DNA of 64,000 bases from Pseudorhodobacter ferrugineus DSM 5888 (lineage in GTDB: Bacteria > Pseudomonadota > Alphaproteobacteria > Rhodobacterales > Rhodobacteraceae): contig NZ_ATVN01000001.1 in assembly GCF_000420745.1 (NCBI RefSeq), positions 1-64,000 of the forward strand. Reading direction: 5' to 3'. This document shows, in pieces, positions 44,100-53,996 of this stretch. Under the pieces are notes generated by a model. The model searched no databases. It had not been told where the DNA came from and saw only the letters and a list, made by a program, of their open reading frames with translations. The position numbers and the translations under genes were made by a program. Each line of letters opens with the position of its first letter. Within the stretch, counting starts at the first letter, position 1.

Positions 44100-44669
44100 T
44101 TAATGCCGCCGCGCCACCATCGCCTCTTGCGCCGACACGATCCCTCGCGCGGCAAGGTCAGACACCTCGGCAGCGTGGGTTTGCAAGGCGGCCACCGTTT
44201 CGGCATCGGTGGATGTTTGGGTGATGATGATGCCCGTGTCGGTCGGGTCCATTTCCGTCACGATCAGCGCGCGGTTTTTGAACAAAATATCCAGCGTGGG
44301 GCTTTGGATCATAACGCGCGGGTCGCGGCCTTGGTCAACGCGGTCGATCATGCCGATTACATGGGAAACCAATTCGTCGCGCAGCTTGGGGTTGGTGGTT
44401 TCGGTCACGGTACGAATACCATCGGGCAGGTTTTCCACCGTGCGGGTGATCTGCATGTGGCCCTCAAACATGGCGCGCAGCTCGGATTCCTCGGCCTCGG
44501 TTGTGTCCACGCCTTTGAACATATGCCCCATGCCCATGCCGCCCATGTGCCCCGCGCCCATGCCGTGCATTTGTGACATGACGGTATGTTCCAGTGCATA
44601 GCGGTTGGCATAGGCCAAGCCGCCCAGCACCACGACCGCGCCAAGGATGATCAGATATCTGCGTTTCAT
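44100..44669 (-). CDS. Membrane-anchored protein with Met/His/Gly-rich segment
   Basis: This 189-residue protein has an N-terminal hydrophobic anchor (about 5-22). Residues about 29-52 form a low-complexity stretch rich in Met, Gly and His (QMHGMGAGHMGGMGMGHMFK), the kind that binds copper or other soft metals in other proteins. The rest is a globular region with TTEAEESELRAMFEGHMQIT. I do not recognise the family. The start at 44669 is chosen because the anchor begins there. The repeat element at 44741-44832 lies just upstream and may contain its promoter. Confidence 0.65.
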   Translation of the reverse strand: MKRRYLIILGAVVVLGGLAYANRYALEHTVMSQMHGMGAGHMGGMGMGHMFKGVDTTEAEESELRAMFEGHMQITRTVENLPDGIRTVTETTNPKLRDELVSHVIGMIDRVDQGRDPRVMIQSPTLDILFKNRALIVTEMDPTDTGIIITQTSTDAETVAALQTHAAEVSDLAARGIVSAQEAMVARRH

Positions 44670-44740
44670 GGCGCACCCCTTTATATTCACAATATTGGAT
44701 ATATGGGCCGTCGTGGGGCAAGGGTCAAGCAATGCGCATA

Positions 44741-44832
44741 TGTCCGCGCGAACGCGGGTTAATATTTGGTAAAGAAAAATATGAATACTGTTTAATATCA
44801 GTATGTTGTGGAAATGTCCGCGCGCGAACATT
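44741..44832 (+). repeat. Two-copy intergenic element, copy A
   Basis: The order is: palindrome tgtccgcgcgaac (44741-44753), ttaatatttggtaaag (44759-44774), an AT-rich stretch with inverted repeat atactg-N8-cagtat, and an 18-base near-palindrome atgtccgcgcgcgaacat (44814-44831). The same order, on the other strand, occurs at 48541-48635. The ttaatatttggtaaa part resembles the CtrA box TTAA-N7-TTAA read on either strand. Confidence 0.6.
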
Positions 44833-44838
44833 CCGCGG

Positions 44839-45543
44839 TCAATTCATCCGGATCACATCTTTTCCCACCGCCAAAACATAGCCCCTGCGGGCAATCGTTT
44901 TGACCAGCAGTTCCGAAACCAGCTGGTTTCCAAGGGCGTCCCGCAGCCTTTTTACCCGCGTGGCCCCCGCCGCCTCTTCACAATCCGATGCATCGCGGCC
45001 CGAAATCACCCCTTCAATCTGGGCCCCGGTCATCACATCATCATCCATCCTTGCCTCGGCCAGAACCGACAAGGTTTCAATCGCCGCCTCGGTCAGCTTG
45101 AATTCCAGATCGTTGATATAAACCGCATTGCTTTCGCGGCTGATAAATAGGCTAGAGACTTGGATCCCCGACCTTTGGATCGCCGAAATCCGCCGATTCA
45201 AGGCAACAATAGTGACCAGAAAAACCAGTGCCGCGATCATCAAAGCCGTGGCAAAAACCAGCAGCACGAAAATCACGACGCGGTAGCTGGACAAAACATC
45301 CGAAAACGCGGTGCCCGATTGGGCCAGAATTTCCAGCAGCTTAATCTCGGCCCCCGTGGTCAGCCCGTCGTTTTCTACAAACAACCGCTCCACCCGCGCA
45401 TTGAAAGCGTTGGCATCGGGCAGATTCAGGAACAAAAAAACAGCCGTGCCAAACAGGATCAAAACAATGGCGGCAATGCCACCCGCCACGACCCGGTTGC
45501 CCGCCCGCAAACTTTCAGAAGGAGAGGAAGTAGGCACCCGCAC
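44839..45543 (-). CDS. Membrane-anchored protein with C-terminal winged-helix domain
   Basis: This protein has about 234 residues. Two hydrophobic segments (about 25-45 and 88-112 of this start) flank a periplasmic loop of about 45 residues. The C-terminal part resembles the OmpR-type winged helix: LEFKLTEAAIETLSVLAEAR, then ATRVKRLRDALGN and the wing ARRGYVLAVGKDVI. ToxR/CadC regulators have the reverse order, with the winged helix first. If the winged helix is real, this is an inverted membrane-bound regulator. The GTG at 45543 follows AAGGAA; ATG at 45576 is the alternative. Confidence 0.6.
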   Translation of the reverse strand: MRVPTSSPSESLRAGNRVVAGGIAAIVLILFGTAVFLFLNLPDANAFNARVERLFVENDGLTTGAEIKLLEILAQSGTAFSDVLSSYRVVIFVLLVFATALMIAALVFLVTIVALNRRISAIQRSGIQVSSLFISRESNAVYINDLEFKLTEAAIETLSVLAEARMDDDVMTGAQIEGVISGRDASDCEEAAGATRVKRLRDALGNQLVSELLVKTIARRGYVLAVGKDVIRMN

Positions 45544-45805
45544 TGGCTTTCCTTTCGGCAAGACCCTCAGGGCCAAAGATGGACAGGACGTTCAACAGTG
45601 TCCAGCCCTCTCGGGCCAAACGCGGCGCAATCACCCCAGCCGCCGCCCCTTTTGTGCAGGCAGTGTCAGGCAGGGCCATGACCCCGTAATGCAGCCGCAA
45701 GGGGTTGTCCTGTTTGGCCTTATAATCGGCATAGCATTCCGCCTGCGCGGCCCCGGCCAAAGCGACGCCAATCGTTAAGGCTGCAATTCCCTGTTTCAAA
45801 CTCAC
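45515..45805 (-). CDS. Small secreted protein of unknown function
   Basis: This 96-residue protein has a signal peptide ending GAAQA, so mature protein starts ECYADYKAKQDNPLRLHYG. Two cysteines (about 24 and 51) could form a disulphide. The ending LNVLSIFGPEGLAERKASAG is a pattern I associate with Rhodobacteraceae small secreted proteins, but I cannot name a function. It overlaps the start of the winged-helix gene, so the two are probably co-transcribed. Confidence 0.7.
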   Translation of the reverse strand: MSLKQGIAALTIGVALAGAAQAECYADYKAKQDNPLRLHYGVMALPDTACTKGAAAGVIAPRLAREGWTLLNVLSIFGPEGLAERKASAGAYFLSF

Positions 45806-46000
45806 GGCGCGATCCTCCTGATCTGCGGGTTGGGGGTAATCTGCCCTGAATGCTGGTTGTTATTCAATATCACGCGGTGGGTCCGGCGGGGTTATCGCAT
45901 AGCCCTGCGCCGATATTGCCTGTCAAGCTGGGGGGCGGCCAGTGTGATCCCATCAACCTCGGCGCCAAAACGCGTTGACCCAAGTCAAAAGGATCTTAGC

Positions 46001-46471
46001 ATGTTATTCCTCAAATCCCCCGCCGCCCGCCGTTTTACAGCAACCCTTGCGGCCACGGCGACCGCCCTTGCCTTGATGACCGCCGCGGCAGTTCCGGCTC
46101 GCGCAGATATACGCGGGGATGATCTTGCCAAAGCTTTGGCTGCGATTGCTGCCGTTGCCATCATTGGCTCGACCCTAAACAACAACAAGAGTTCTCGCGC
46201 TGCCGAGGTTCACCAACCACGCTATAGGGACGTGCCGCCGCGCCACCGCCGCGCGACGATTTTGCCCGCCCACTGCGCCGTAGAGGTGCGGGGCCGCCGT
46301 CACAGTAGCGTCGCATACCCCGAGCGTTGCCTGCGCCGTGCGGGAATTGACCAACGTTTGCCTCGCCAATGCGAAATTGACATCCACAGCCGGGGGCGTG
46401 ACCGCACGGCATATGATCAGAATTGCCTGCTGAACTCGGGGTTTCGCACGCAAGGACGTGGCCGCCACTAA
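46001..46471 (+). CDS. Secreted cysteine-containing protein of unknown function
   Basis: This 156-residue protein has a signal peptide of about 35 residues ending AVPARA, after a long Ala/Thr-rich core. A hydrophobic stretch LAKALAAIAAVAIIGSTL follows. The C-terminal half is basic, with four cysteines (HCAVEV, RCLRRAG, QCEIDI, NCLLNSGF). The spacing suggests two disulphides, and a sequence like CAVEVRGR...YPERCLRRAG is shared by a Rhodobacteraceae secreted family. Function unknown. The ATG follows aaggat. Confidence 0.7.
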   Translation: MLFLKSPAARRFTATLAATATALALMTAAAVPARADIRGDDLAKALAAIAAVAIIGSTLNNNKSSRAAEVHQPRYRDVPPRHRRATILPAHCAVEVRGRRHSSVAYPERCLRRAGIDQRLPRQCEIDIHSRGRDRTAYDQNCLLNSGFRTQGRGRH

Positions 46472-46521
46472 TGGCCATGCAGTGGCGCGGAACCGTTCCC
46501 CGCTGACGCGCGTCCAAACTT

Positions 46522-46555
46522 GGGGTGGAGGGGTGAGCAGCCTCCGCCCCTTTTT
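46522..46555 (+). terminator. Terminator after the secreted protein gene
   Basis: A 10-bp stem ggggtggagg / cctccgcccc with one G-T pair is followed by ttttt. It lies 50 bases past the stop and before rnhB. Confidence 0.85.
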
Positions 46556-46603
46556 CATTTTGTGCCCCTTTCCATTTTCGGTTCCATAGGGTTTGGTAGG
46601 ACC

Positions 46604-47240
46604 ATGAAACAATCTGCCCCAGATGACAGATATGAAATAGCCGCCCGAAACCGGGGGGCTTTGTGCATTGCGGGCGTCGATGAGGTGGGGCGTGGGCCAC
46701 TTGCTGGCCCCGTGACCGCCTGTGCCGTGCGCTTGTTGCCGGGGCGGGTGCCGGCGGGCCTGAACGACAGCAAGGCGCTGACGGCGCGGCGACGCGAAGC
46801 GTTGTTTGACGCGATCATGGATATGGCAGAGGTGTCGGTCGCCCATGCTTCGGTTGAGGAAATCGACGCTTTGAACATTCTGCGGGCCAGTCATTTGGCG
46901 ATGGTGCGGGCCTTACAGGGGCTGCCAACGGCTCCTGACTATGCTTTGATTGATGGAAACATGATGCCACGCGAAATGCCCTGCGCCGGCGAGGCGATTA
47001 TCAAAGGCGATGCGCAAAGCTTGTCGATCGCGGCGGCGTCCATTGTGGCAAAAGTGACACGCGATCGGATCATGGTGGATTTGGCGCAACAGCATCCGGG
47101 CTATGGCTGGGACCGCAACGCCGGATATCCGACAAAAGAGCATCAGTTGGCGCTCCTAAATCTTGGGGTGACCGCGCATCATAGACGTTCGTTCAAACCT
47201 ATACACAATATCTTGTATCAAGATAAATCTGTAAGTAGTT

Positions 47241-47242
<2 letters not shown>
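46604..47242 (+). CDS. rnhB: Ribonuclease HII RnhB
   Basis: RNase HII removes ribonucleotides from DNA. The protein has 212 residues. Metal ligands D26 and E27 lie in AGVDEVGRGPLAGPV. NDSKALTARRRE, DYALIDGNMMP, and SIAAASIVAKVTRD then HPGYGWDRNAGYPTKEH complete the family signature. The ATG at 46604 gives a standard N-terminus; the frame is open upstream through the terminator. Its end is AT-rich and its TGA overlaps the first GANTC site before ccrM. Confidence 0.95.
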
Positions 47243-48446
<1,204 letters not shown>

Positions 48447-48505
48447 GCCCCCCCAGATTTTCAAAGTTTACCGCCTGCGTCAGGGGCCGCCCCTGATGCT
48501 ACTTG

Positions 48506-48534
48506 CCCGCCGTGCTTGCATGGCGGGTTTTTTT
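48506..48534 (+). terminator. ccrM terminator
   Basis: The stem cccgccgtgc / gcatggcggg with one G-T pair and a tt loop is followed by ttttttt. It lies 60 bases past the ccrM stop. Confidence 0.92.
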
Positions 48535-48540
48535 GCCTGA

Positions 48541-48635
48541 AATGTTCGCGCGCGGACACATTTTTAAGCTATTGTAATACAACAATAATTACATTTTCAT
48601 TAACCAAATATTAGTGCGTACACAGCCGCGAACGC
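48541..48635 (-). repeat. Two-copy intergenic element, copy B
   Basis: Read on the minus strand, this repeats copy A: a CGCG-type palindrome near 48621-48635, ctaatatttggttaa (48600-48614), an AT-rich stretch with gtaat-N7-gtattac-like symmetry, and tgtccgcgcgcgaacat (48542-48558, 17 of 18 bases identical to copy A). It lies between the 3' ends of convergent ccrM and alkB, after the ccrM terminator, so it is not an ordinary promoter of either. Confidence 0.6.
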
Positions 48636-48637
48636 AC

Positions 48638-49777
48638 CTAGCGCGGAGCGGGGTTCAACGCCTTGTTATAGCTGTGCCAGTCGGTGATGTCGGGATAGTT
48701 GACCTTGCGCCAGTTGCGCACACGCGGGTTCATCATGCGTTTGAACAGGGGCGGCACCATCGCGGCGGCGGTCATGACCGGATAGCCGTAAGGCAGTTGC
48801 GGGGCCTCGTCTGCCGTGTAGGTTTGCAGCAAGGGAAAGCGGCGGTCGGGTTTGTAATGGTGGTCGGAATGACGTTGCAGATTGATCAGCAACCAGTTTG
48901 ACGCGGTGTGATCGGCGTTCCACGAATGGCGGGGCAGGACGTGTTCATACTTGCCTTCGCCCAGATGGCGGCGGGTCAGGCCGTAATGTTCGACATAATT
49001 GACCAGTTCCAACTGCCAGATGGCCACGGTTGCCTGATACAAAAACAGTGCAAGGCCCATCCAGCCCCCGACGAGCAGCGCGAGGAGGAGCATGGCGGTT
49101 TGCAGGGCAGCGTAGCGCCAGAACGGGTTGCTGAAATCGGTCACAGGCAGGTTGCGCCGCGCCAGCATGGCCTTTTCGGCCTTCCAACTGGACAGGAGCG
49201 ACTGGCGTAGAACGCGCGGCAAGAAGCGGTGGAACCCTTCGTTATAGCGCGCGGTCACAGGGTCGCGCGGGGTGCCGACATAAAGGTGATGCACGCGCAG
49301 ATGTTCGGACCGGAAATGGCCGTAGAGGACCGAAGCAAGCAGAAGATCGCCCAACCAGCGTTCGAGTTTGGATTTTTGGTGCATCAGTTCATGGCTGTAA
49401 TTGATGCCCACAGTGCCGGAAATGATGCCCATACCAAAGAAAATGAGGATCGATTCCAGCGCGCCCAAATGCTCGGCGCGGGGAACGTAATAGAGCAGCC
49501 ACATAAGCAAAGCGAATTGCACCGGAAACCAGATCAGGGTGATCGCGCGATACCATTGAAGGCCGGACTCGGGCGTTTCCAGGTCGGGGTTGTCGGTGTT
49601 GCGGCCGATGATGGCGTCCAGCACCGAAAACAACCCCCAAGAGGCCAGCGGCATCAAGAGAACCGCCCAGCCGCCAACAAGTGCCGAGAGCACCGCCACA
49701 GGCACAAGACCAAGAGATAACCAGAAGGGCAGAGCGTGGTTGATGCGGGACACTTCGGCGGCGGGAATGGTTGTCAT
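48638..49777 (-). CDS. alkB: Alkane 1-monooxygenase AlkB
   Basis: AlkB is a membrane non-heme di-iron hydroxylase that oxidises terminal C-H bonds of medium-chain alkanes. The protein has 379 residues. All histidine motifs are present: HELMH (129-133), EHLRVHH (158-164), NYVEHYG (260-266) and QRHSDHH (301-307). Six hydrophobic segments lie between. Its electron donors (rubredoxin and reductase) are not nearby. It stands as a single gene, divergent from nothing and convergent with ccrM. Confidence 0.93.
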   Translation of the reverse strand: MTTIPAAEVSRINHALPFWLSLGLVPVAVLSALVGGWAVLLMPLASWGLFSVLDAIIGRNTDNPDLETPESGLQWYRAITLIWFPVQFALLMWLLYYVPRAEHLGALESILIFFGMGIISGTVGINYSHELMHQKSKLERWLGDLLLASVLYGHFRSEHLRVHHLYVGTPRDPVTARYNEGFHRFLPRVLRQSLLSSWKAEKAMLARRNLPVTDFSNPFWRYAALQTAMLLLALLVGGWMGLALFLYQATVAIWQLELVNYVEHYGLTRRHLGEGKYEHVLPRHSWNADHTASNWLLINLQRHSDHHYKPDRRFPLLQTYTADEAPQLPYGYPVMTAAAMVPPLFKRMMNPRVRNWRKVNYPDITDWHSYNKALNPAPR

Positions 49778-49826
49778 GGGGCACCTTTATGGATTGGGCG
49801 CATGATGGCTGTGCCCCACGCCACGG

Positions 49827-50849
49827 TCAACGTGGCAAAAGGGCTGGCAACGCAAGGTCATAGGCCTTGCGCATCAATGTGGGCAGGTTTTCGGGGTTAA
49901 CGGGCTGAAACGTTCCGTGATCGGGGGGCGCGCTTGTGGTGGCAGCCAGCACGGTTAGGTCGGCGTGGAAATGGGTGAAGGTGTGGCGGATACTGCCCAT
50001 ATCTTGCCAATTGGCGGTGATGGGGGCGGCACTGTGGGGGGATTTCGTATCCCAGCCGTTGCCCGGAAAGCCGATAGTGCCGCCCAAAAGCCCCTTTTCG
50101 GCGCGCTGTTCCACGAGCCAGCGGCCATCGGGATGACGGGCGAGCCAAAGGGTGCCCGCGCGCGTGGGCTTTTCCGGTTTCGGGGTTTTGCGGGGCAGAG
50201 TGGTTTGGGTGCCATGTGCGTAGGCGGCGCAGTATTCGCGCAATGGGCAGAGGCCGCAGGCAGGGTTGCGCGGGGTGCAAATGGTGGCGCCAAGGTCCAT
50301 CACCGCCTGCGCATAATCACCTGCGCGGGTTTGGGGCGTCAGGGTGGTGGCAAGGGCGGTAAGTTCGGGTTTCGCTGCGGGCAGCGGCGTGTGGATGTTG
50401 AACAGGCGGGCCATGACCCGTTCGACATTGCCATCCACCACGGTGGCGGGTTCATCGAACGCAATTGAGGCCACGGCGGCGGCGGTATAGGGGCCGATGC
50501 CCGGCAGTTTTATGAGGGTTGCGTAGGTATCGGGAAAGCCGCCTAGGGCCTGCACAGCGCGCGCACATTTCAGCAGGTTGCGGGCGCGGGCGTAGTAGCC
50601 AAGGCCCGCCCATTCGGCCATGACATCGGCATCATCGGCATTTGCGAGGTCGGTGACCGTGGGCCAGCGGGCCGTGAAGCGGGTGAAATAGGCGCGCACG
50701 GCGGCCACGGTGGTTTGTTGCAACATCACTTCGGACAGCCAGATGCGGTAGGGGTCGGCTTGTTGGCCGCTGTGGGGCGGGCTGCGCCACGGCATTTTGC
50801 GGGCGTTTTGGTCGTACCATTGCAGCAAGGCGGTGGATTGGGGGCGCAT
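49827..50849 (-). CDS. mutY: A/G-specific adenine glycosylase MutY
   Basis: MutY removes adenine opposite 8-oxoguanine. The protein has 340 residues. Catalytic E40 is in LSEVMLQQTTV. The helix-hairpin-helix is KLPGIGPYTAAAVASIAF, then the catalytic Asp region ATVVDGNVERVMARLF. The [4Fe-4S] ligands are CTPRNPACGLCPLREYC (C-x6-C-x2-C-x5-C). The C-terminal domain, GTLWLARHPDGRWLVEQRAE, is the NUDIX-like part that reads 8-oxoG. The ATG at 50849 gives the usual start. Confidence 0.96.
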   Translation of the reverse strand: MRPQSTALLQWYDQNARKMPWRSPPHSGQQADPYRIWLSEVMLQQTTVAAVRAYFTRFTARWPTVTDLANADDADVMAEWAGLGYYARARNLLKCARAVQALGGFPDTYATLIKLPGIGPYTAAAVASIAFDEPATVVDGNVERVMARLFNIHTPLPAAKPELTALATTLTPQTRAGDYAQAVMDLGATICTPRNPACGLCPLREYCAAYAHGTQTTLPRKTPKPEKPTRAGTLWLARHPDGRWLVEQRAEKGLLGGTIGFPGNGWDTKSPHSAAPITANWQDMGSIRHTFTHFHADLTVLAATTSAPPDHGTFQPVNPENLPTLMRKAYDLALPALLPR

Positions 50850-50927
50850 TGGTTTTTCTTTACCTTCATTCCTGCTGGCACCGCGCAGCACTTGGGGTAA
50901 GATAGCGGCAGTTGAAGGAATGACCAG

Positions 50928-51470
50928 ATGAAGCCGCCCAAGGGCCAACAGTTTGAGGGAAAAACCCGCCGGATGCGGGGGTTTGAGGCGGCCTCGGGGC
51001 TGTTGAAAGAGCGTATTCGCAGCGCGGGGGAATCGCGGGGATTCGCGGTGACGCGGTTGTTGACGGCCTGGGGCGAGATTGTGGGCACGGAATTGGCGGC
51101 GGTGACGCGGCCCGTAAAGGTGGGCTATGCCAAGGGTGGGATGGGGGCGACGTTGACGCTGCTGACCACATCATCTAACGGGCCAATGGTGCAGATGCAG
51201 CTGCCCGCGATCAAGGAAAAGGTGAACGCCTGTTACGGATATGCGGCGATTTCGCGGGTGGTGGTGACGCAAACTGCGCCCATGGGATTTGCCGAGGGGC
51301 AGGCGGAATTTGCGCCGGCGCCGGTGAAAAAGGCGGCCCCCGACCCTGCGATAAAGGCCGAGGCGAGCCGGATTGCAACAGGTGTTCACGATAATGCGTT
51401 GCGGGATGCACTTGAATCTTTGACGCAAAACTTCTTATCTCGGGCTAAATCACAAAAGGGCAGATCATGA
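50928..51470 (+). CDS. DUF721 (DciA-like) protein
   Basis: This 180-residue protein has an N-terminal DUF721 domain (about 15-110; GFEAASGLLKERIRSAGESR, LLTAWGEIVGTELAAVTRPV). DUF721/DciA proteins help load the replicative helicase where DnaC is absent; that role is known for some members only. The C-terminal 60 residues are low-complexity Ala/Pro/Lys. It is divergent from mutY and overlaps the DsbA-like gene by four bases, a common order in this group. Confidence 0.85.
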   Translation: MKPPKGQQFEGKTRRMRGFEAASGLLKERIRSAGESRGFAVTRLLTAWGEIVGTELAAVTRPVKVGYAKGGMGATLTLLTTSSNGPMVQMQLPAIKEKVNACYGYAAISRVVVTQTAPMGFAEGQAEFAPAPVKKAAPDPAIKAEASRIATGVHDNALRDALESLTQNFLSRAKSQKGRS

Positions 51471-52087
51471 ACCGTAGAGAATTCACCCTGGCGCTGGGCG
51501 CTGTTTTGGCCGCAACTGCGATGCCGGTTTGGGCGCAAACCGCGCCTGCTGCGGATTTGCCCGTGGTGCCGGATATGGCGATCGGGAATATGGACAGCAA
51601 GGTCGTGCTGACGGAATACGCGTCCTATACCTGCCCGCATTGTGCGACGTTCCATTCGGAAGTGTTCAAGGATTTGAAGCGCGATTACATCGATACCGGC
51701 AAGATCAAGTTCGTGTACCGCGAGGTGTATTTTGACCGTTACGGTTTGTGGGCGGCAATGATTGCGCGGTGTGGCGGCGAAATGCGGTATTTCGGGATTC
51801 AGGATTTGCTGTTTGCCAATTTGACCGAATGGGCGGGGTCAGATGATCCGGCCAAGGTGGTGGACAACCTGCGGCGTTTGGGGCGGACCGCCGGGTTGGA
51901 GGACGCGGCGATGGATGCTTGTCTGAATGACGGGGCGATGGCGCAGGCGATGGTGAACAAGTATCAGGCGGATAGCGAGGCGGACGGGATTAATTCGACC
52001 CCGTCGTTTGTGCTAAACGGGGTGAAGCATAGCAATATGAACTATGCCGATCTGAAGGCGTTGCTTGACGCTGAATTGGCGAAGTAA
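51467..52087 (+). CDS. DsbA-like thiol oxidoreductase
   Basis: This exported thioredoxin-fold protein has 206 residues. The signal peptide starts NRREFTLALGAVLAA, with a twin-arginine that may direct Tat export, and ends VWAQ. The redox motif is CPHC (C56, C59) in EYASYTCPHCATFHSEVF. The cis-Pro region STPSFVLNGV is near the C-terminus. It probably forms disulphides in periplasmic proteins. It follows DUF721 in one operon and precedes a CoA-transferase gene by three bases. Confidence 0.92.
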   Translation: MNRREFTLALGAVLAATAMPVWAQTAPAADLPVVPDMAIGNMDSKVVLTEYASYTCPHCATFHSEVFKDLKRDYIDTGKIKFVYREVYFDRYGLWAAMIARCGGEMRYFGIQDLLFANLTEWAGSDDPAKVVDNLRRLGRTAGLEDAAMDACLNDGAMAQAMVNKYQADSEADGINSTPSFVLNGVKHSNMNYADLKALLDAELAK

Positions 52088-52090
52088 GCG

Positions 52091-53224
52091 ATGGATGCGC
52101 CGCTGAAAGGTATTCGGGTCATTGAGTTGGCCCGTATTTTGGCTGGACCTTGGGCTGGGCAAACCTTGGCCGACCTTGGCGCGGATGTGATAAAGGTAGA
52201 GGCCCCGGAAGGCGATGACACGCGCCGCTGGGGTCCCCCCTTTGTCGACCACGATGGCGAGCGGTCGGCGGCCTATTTCCATGCGACCAATCGGGGGAAA
52301 CGATCTGTTACGGTGGACTTCCGGACTGCTGAGGGGCAGGAGGTTGTGCGCCGGCTGGTGGCCGATGCGGATGTGGTGATCGAGAATTTCAAGCTGGGGG
52401 GGCTTGCGAAATACGGGTTGGATTATGCCAACCTGTCGCAGGTGAACGCGGGACTGGTGTATTGTTCGATCACCGGCTTTGGCCAAACCGGTCCCTATGC
52501 GCACCGCGCAGGGTATGATTTCATCATCCAAGGCATGTCGGGGTTGATGTCTGTCACGGGCGAACCGGACGGCCAACCGCAAAAGGTGGGCGTGGCGGTA
52601 ACGGATATTTTCACCGGCATCTATGCGTCCACCGCAATTCTGGCGGCGTTGCACCAACGCACCAGCACAGGGCAAGGCCAACATATCGACATGGCGCTTT
52701 TGGATGTGGCCACGTCGATCATGGCCAATCAGGCGATGAATTATCTGACCACGGGCACCGCGCCGCAAAAGATGGGGAATGCGCACCCGAACCTTGCCCC
52801 CTATGCGGTGTTTGATTGCGCCGATGGATGGATCATCATTGCCACCGGAAATGACGGGCAATACCGCAAGCTGTGTGATCTACTCGGCCTGTCTGCCCTT
52901 GGCACAGCGCCCGAATTTGTCACCAATGCCGACCGTGTTGCCAACCGTGTGGCGATGACCGAGGCACTGACCCGCGCCACCAATCAGCGCAGCAAGGCCG
53001 ACCTTTTGGCCGCTTGCGAGGCGCATGGCGTGCCCGCGGGCCCGATCAATGACCTTGCCGAAGTGTTCGCTGACCCCCAAGTTATCGCCCGCCAAATGCA
53101 GATCGCGCCCGGTGGGTTGAAAGGCGTACGCTCGCCCATGACCTTTTCACGCGCAGATTTGTCGCTGGATCGCCCCGCCCCGAAACTGGGCGAACACCAA
53201 GATGAGATCTTGGGTAAACTCTGA
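52091..53224 (+). CDS. CaiB/BaiF family III CoA-transferase
   Basis: This CoA-transferase has 377 residues. It opens LKGIRVIELARILAGPWAGQ, then ADVIKVEAPEGDDTR, and CSITGFGQTGPYAHRAGYD with catalytic aspartate D143. GYDFIIQGMSGLMSVTGEPD and the C-terminal PKLGEHQDEIL are typical. It differs clearly from the transferase at 13467-14636, sharing only the family pattern. It follows the DsbA-like gene without a gap, yet a functional link is not evident. Confidence 0.9.
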   Translation: MDAPLKGIRVIELARILAGPWAGQTLADLGADVIKVEAPEGDDTRRWGPPFVDHDGERSAAYFHATNRGKRSVTVDFRTAEGQEVVRRLVADADVVIENFKLGGLAKYGLDYANLSQVNAGLVYCSITGFGQTGPYAHRAGYDFIIQGMSGLMSVTGEPDGQPQKVGVAVTDIFTGIYASTAILAALHQRTSTGQGQHIDMALLDVATSIMANQAMNYLTTGTAPQKMGNAHPNLAPYAVFDCADGWIIIATGNDGQYRKLCDLLGLSALGTAPEFVTNADRVANRVAMTEALTRATNQRSKADLLAACEAHGVPAGPINDLAEVFADPQVIARQMQIAPGGLKGVRSPMTFSRADLSLDRPAPKLGEHQDEILGKL

Positions 53225-53374
53225 CTCCTCCAATTCTCTTTGGTCCAAATATCCATCTGCCCTTTGCGCTCGTGCCTCTCTAACGGCATTGTGCGCGGTT
53301 GTAACACCAAGGGGGGCTGACAGACGGGCGGCGGGTAGGCTAGTCAAAACAACCTGCCCAGAAAGGCCCCGCCC

Positions 53375-53977
53375 ATGATTGACGCCGCGATTTTGCCCAT
53401 CATAAGGGCCGTGCTGGATGCGCCCGCACGGGCGTTGTTGGCGCGGGGCGTGGGTGCGGATCAAGTCACGCTGGCAGGGTTTGGGATCGGGCTGTTGGCG
53501 CTGCCGGCGCTGTGGTTGGGCTGGTACTGGCTTGCGCTTGCGCTGATTTTGACAAACCGGATTGCGGACGGATTGGACGGGGTTATCGCGCGGCATGACG
53601 GCCCCACGGATCGCGGCGCCTTTCTTGATATTGCGCTTGATTTCTTTTTCTATGCCACGGTGCCTTTGGGCTTTGCGCTGGCGGCCCCTGAAAATGCCTT
53701 GGCGGCGGCGGTGTTGATCTGTGCTTTCGTTGGTACAGGGTCGTCCTTCCTTGCCTTTGCGACCATCGCGGCCAAGCGGGGGATGCGGGCCGAGGCGTAC
53801 CCAACCAAAGGCATTTTCTATCTGGGCGGGTTGACCGAAGGCACCGAAACCATCGTGGTGTTCGTGCTTATGTGTCTGTTTCCTGCGTGGTTCGCGCCCT
53901 TGGCTTATGGCTTTGCGGCGGCGTGCCTGTTCACTACCCTTTTGCGTTGGCTGCAAGGCTGGCGTGCATTTTCATGA
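53375..53977 (+). CDS. ynjF: CDP-alcohol phosphatidyltransferase (YnjF-like)
   Basis: This membrane protein has 200 residues with about six hydrophobic segments. The family motif reads DGLDGVIARHDGPTDRG then FLDIALD, with D-G-x2-A-R and the two final aspartates; the spacing after AR is one residue shorter than the textbook x8, as also seen in YnjF-like relatives by memory. It lies 19 bases before a YnjB-like gene. In E. coli ynjF lies in the same locus as ynjBCD, which supports the name. Confidence 0.8.
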   Translation: MIDAAILPIIRAVLDAPARALLARGVGADQVTLAGFGIGLLALPALWLGWYWLALALILTNRIADGLDGVIARHDGPTDRGAFLDIALDFFFYATVPLGFALAAPENALAAAVLICAFVGTGSSFLAFATIAAKRGMRAEAYPTKGIFYLGGLTEGTETIVVFVLMCLFPAWFAPLAYGFAAACLFTTLLRWLQGWRAFS

Positions 53978-53996
53978 TCTTTGTAAGGAACTTCAC

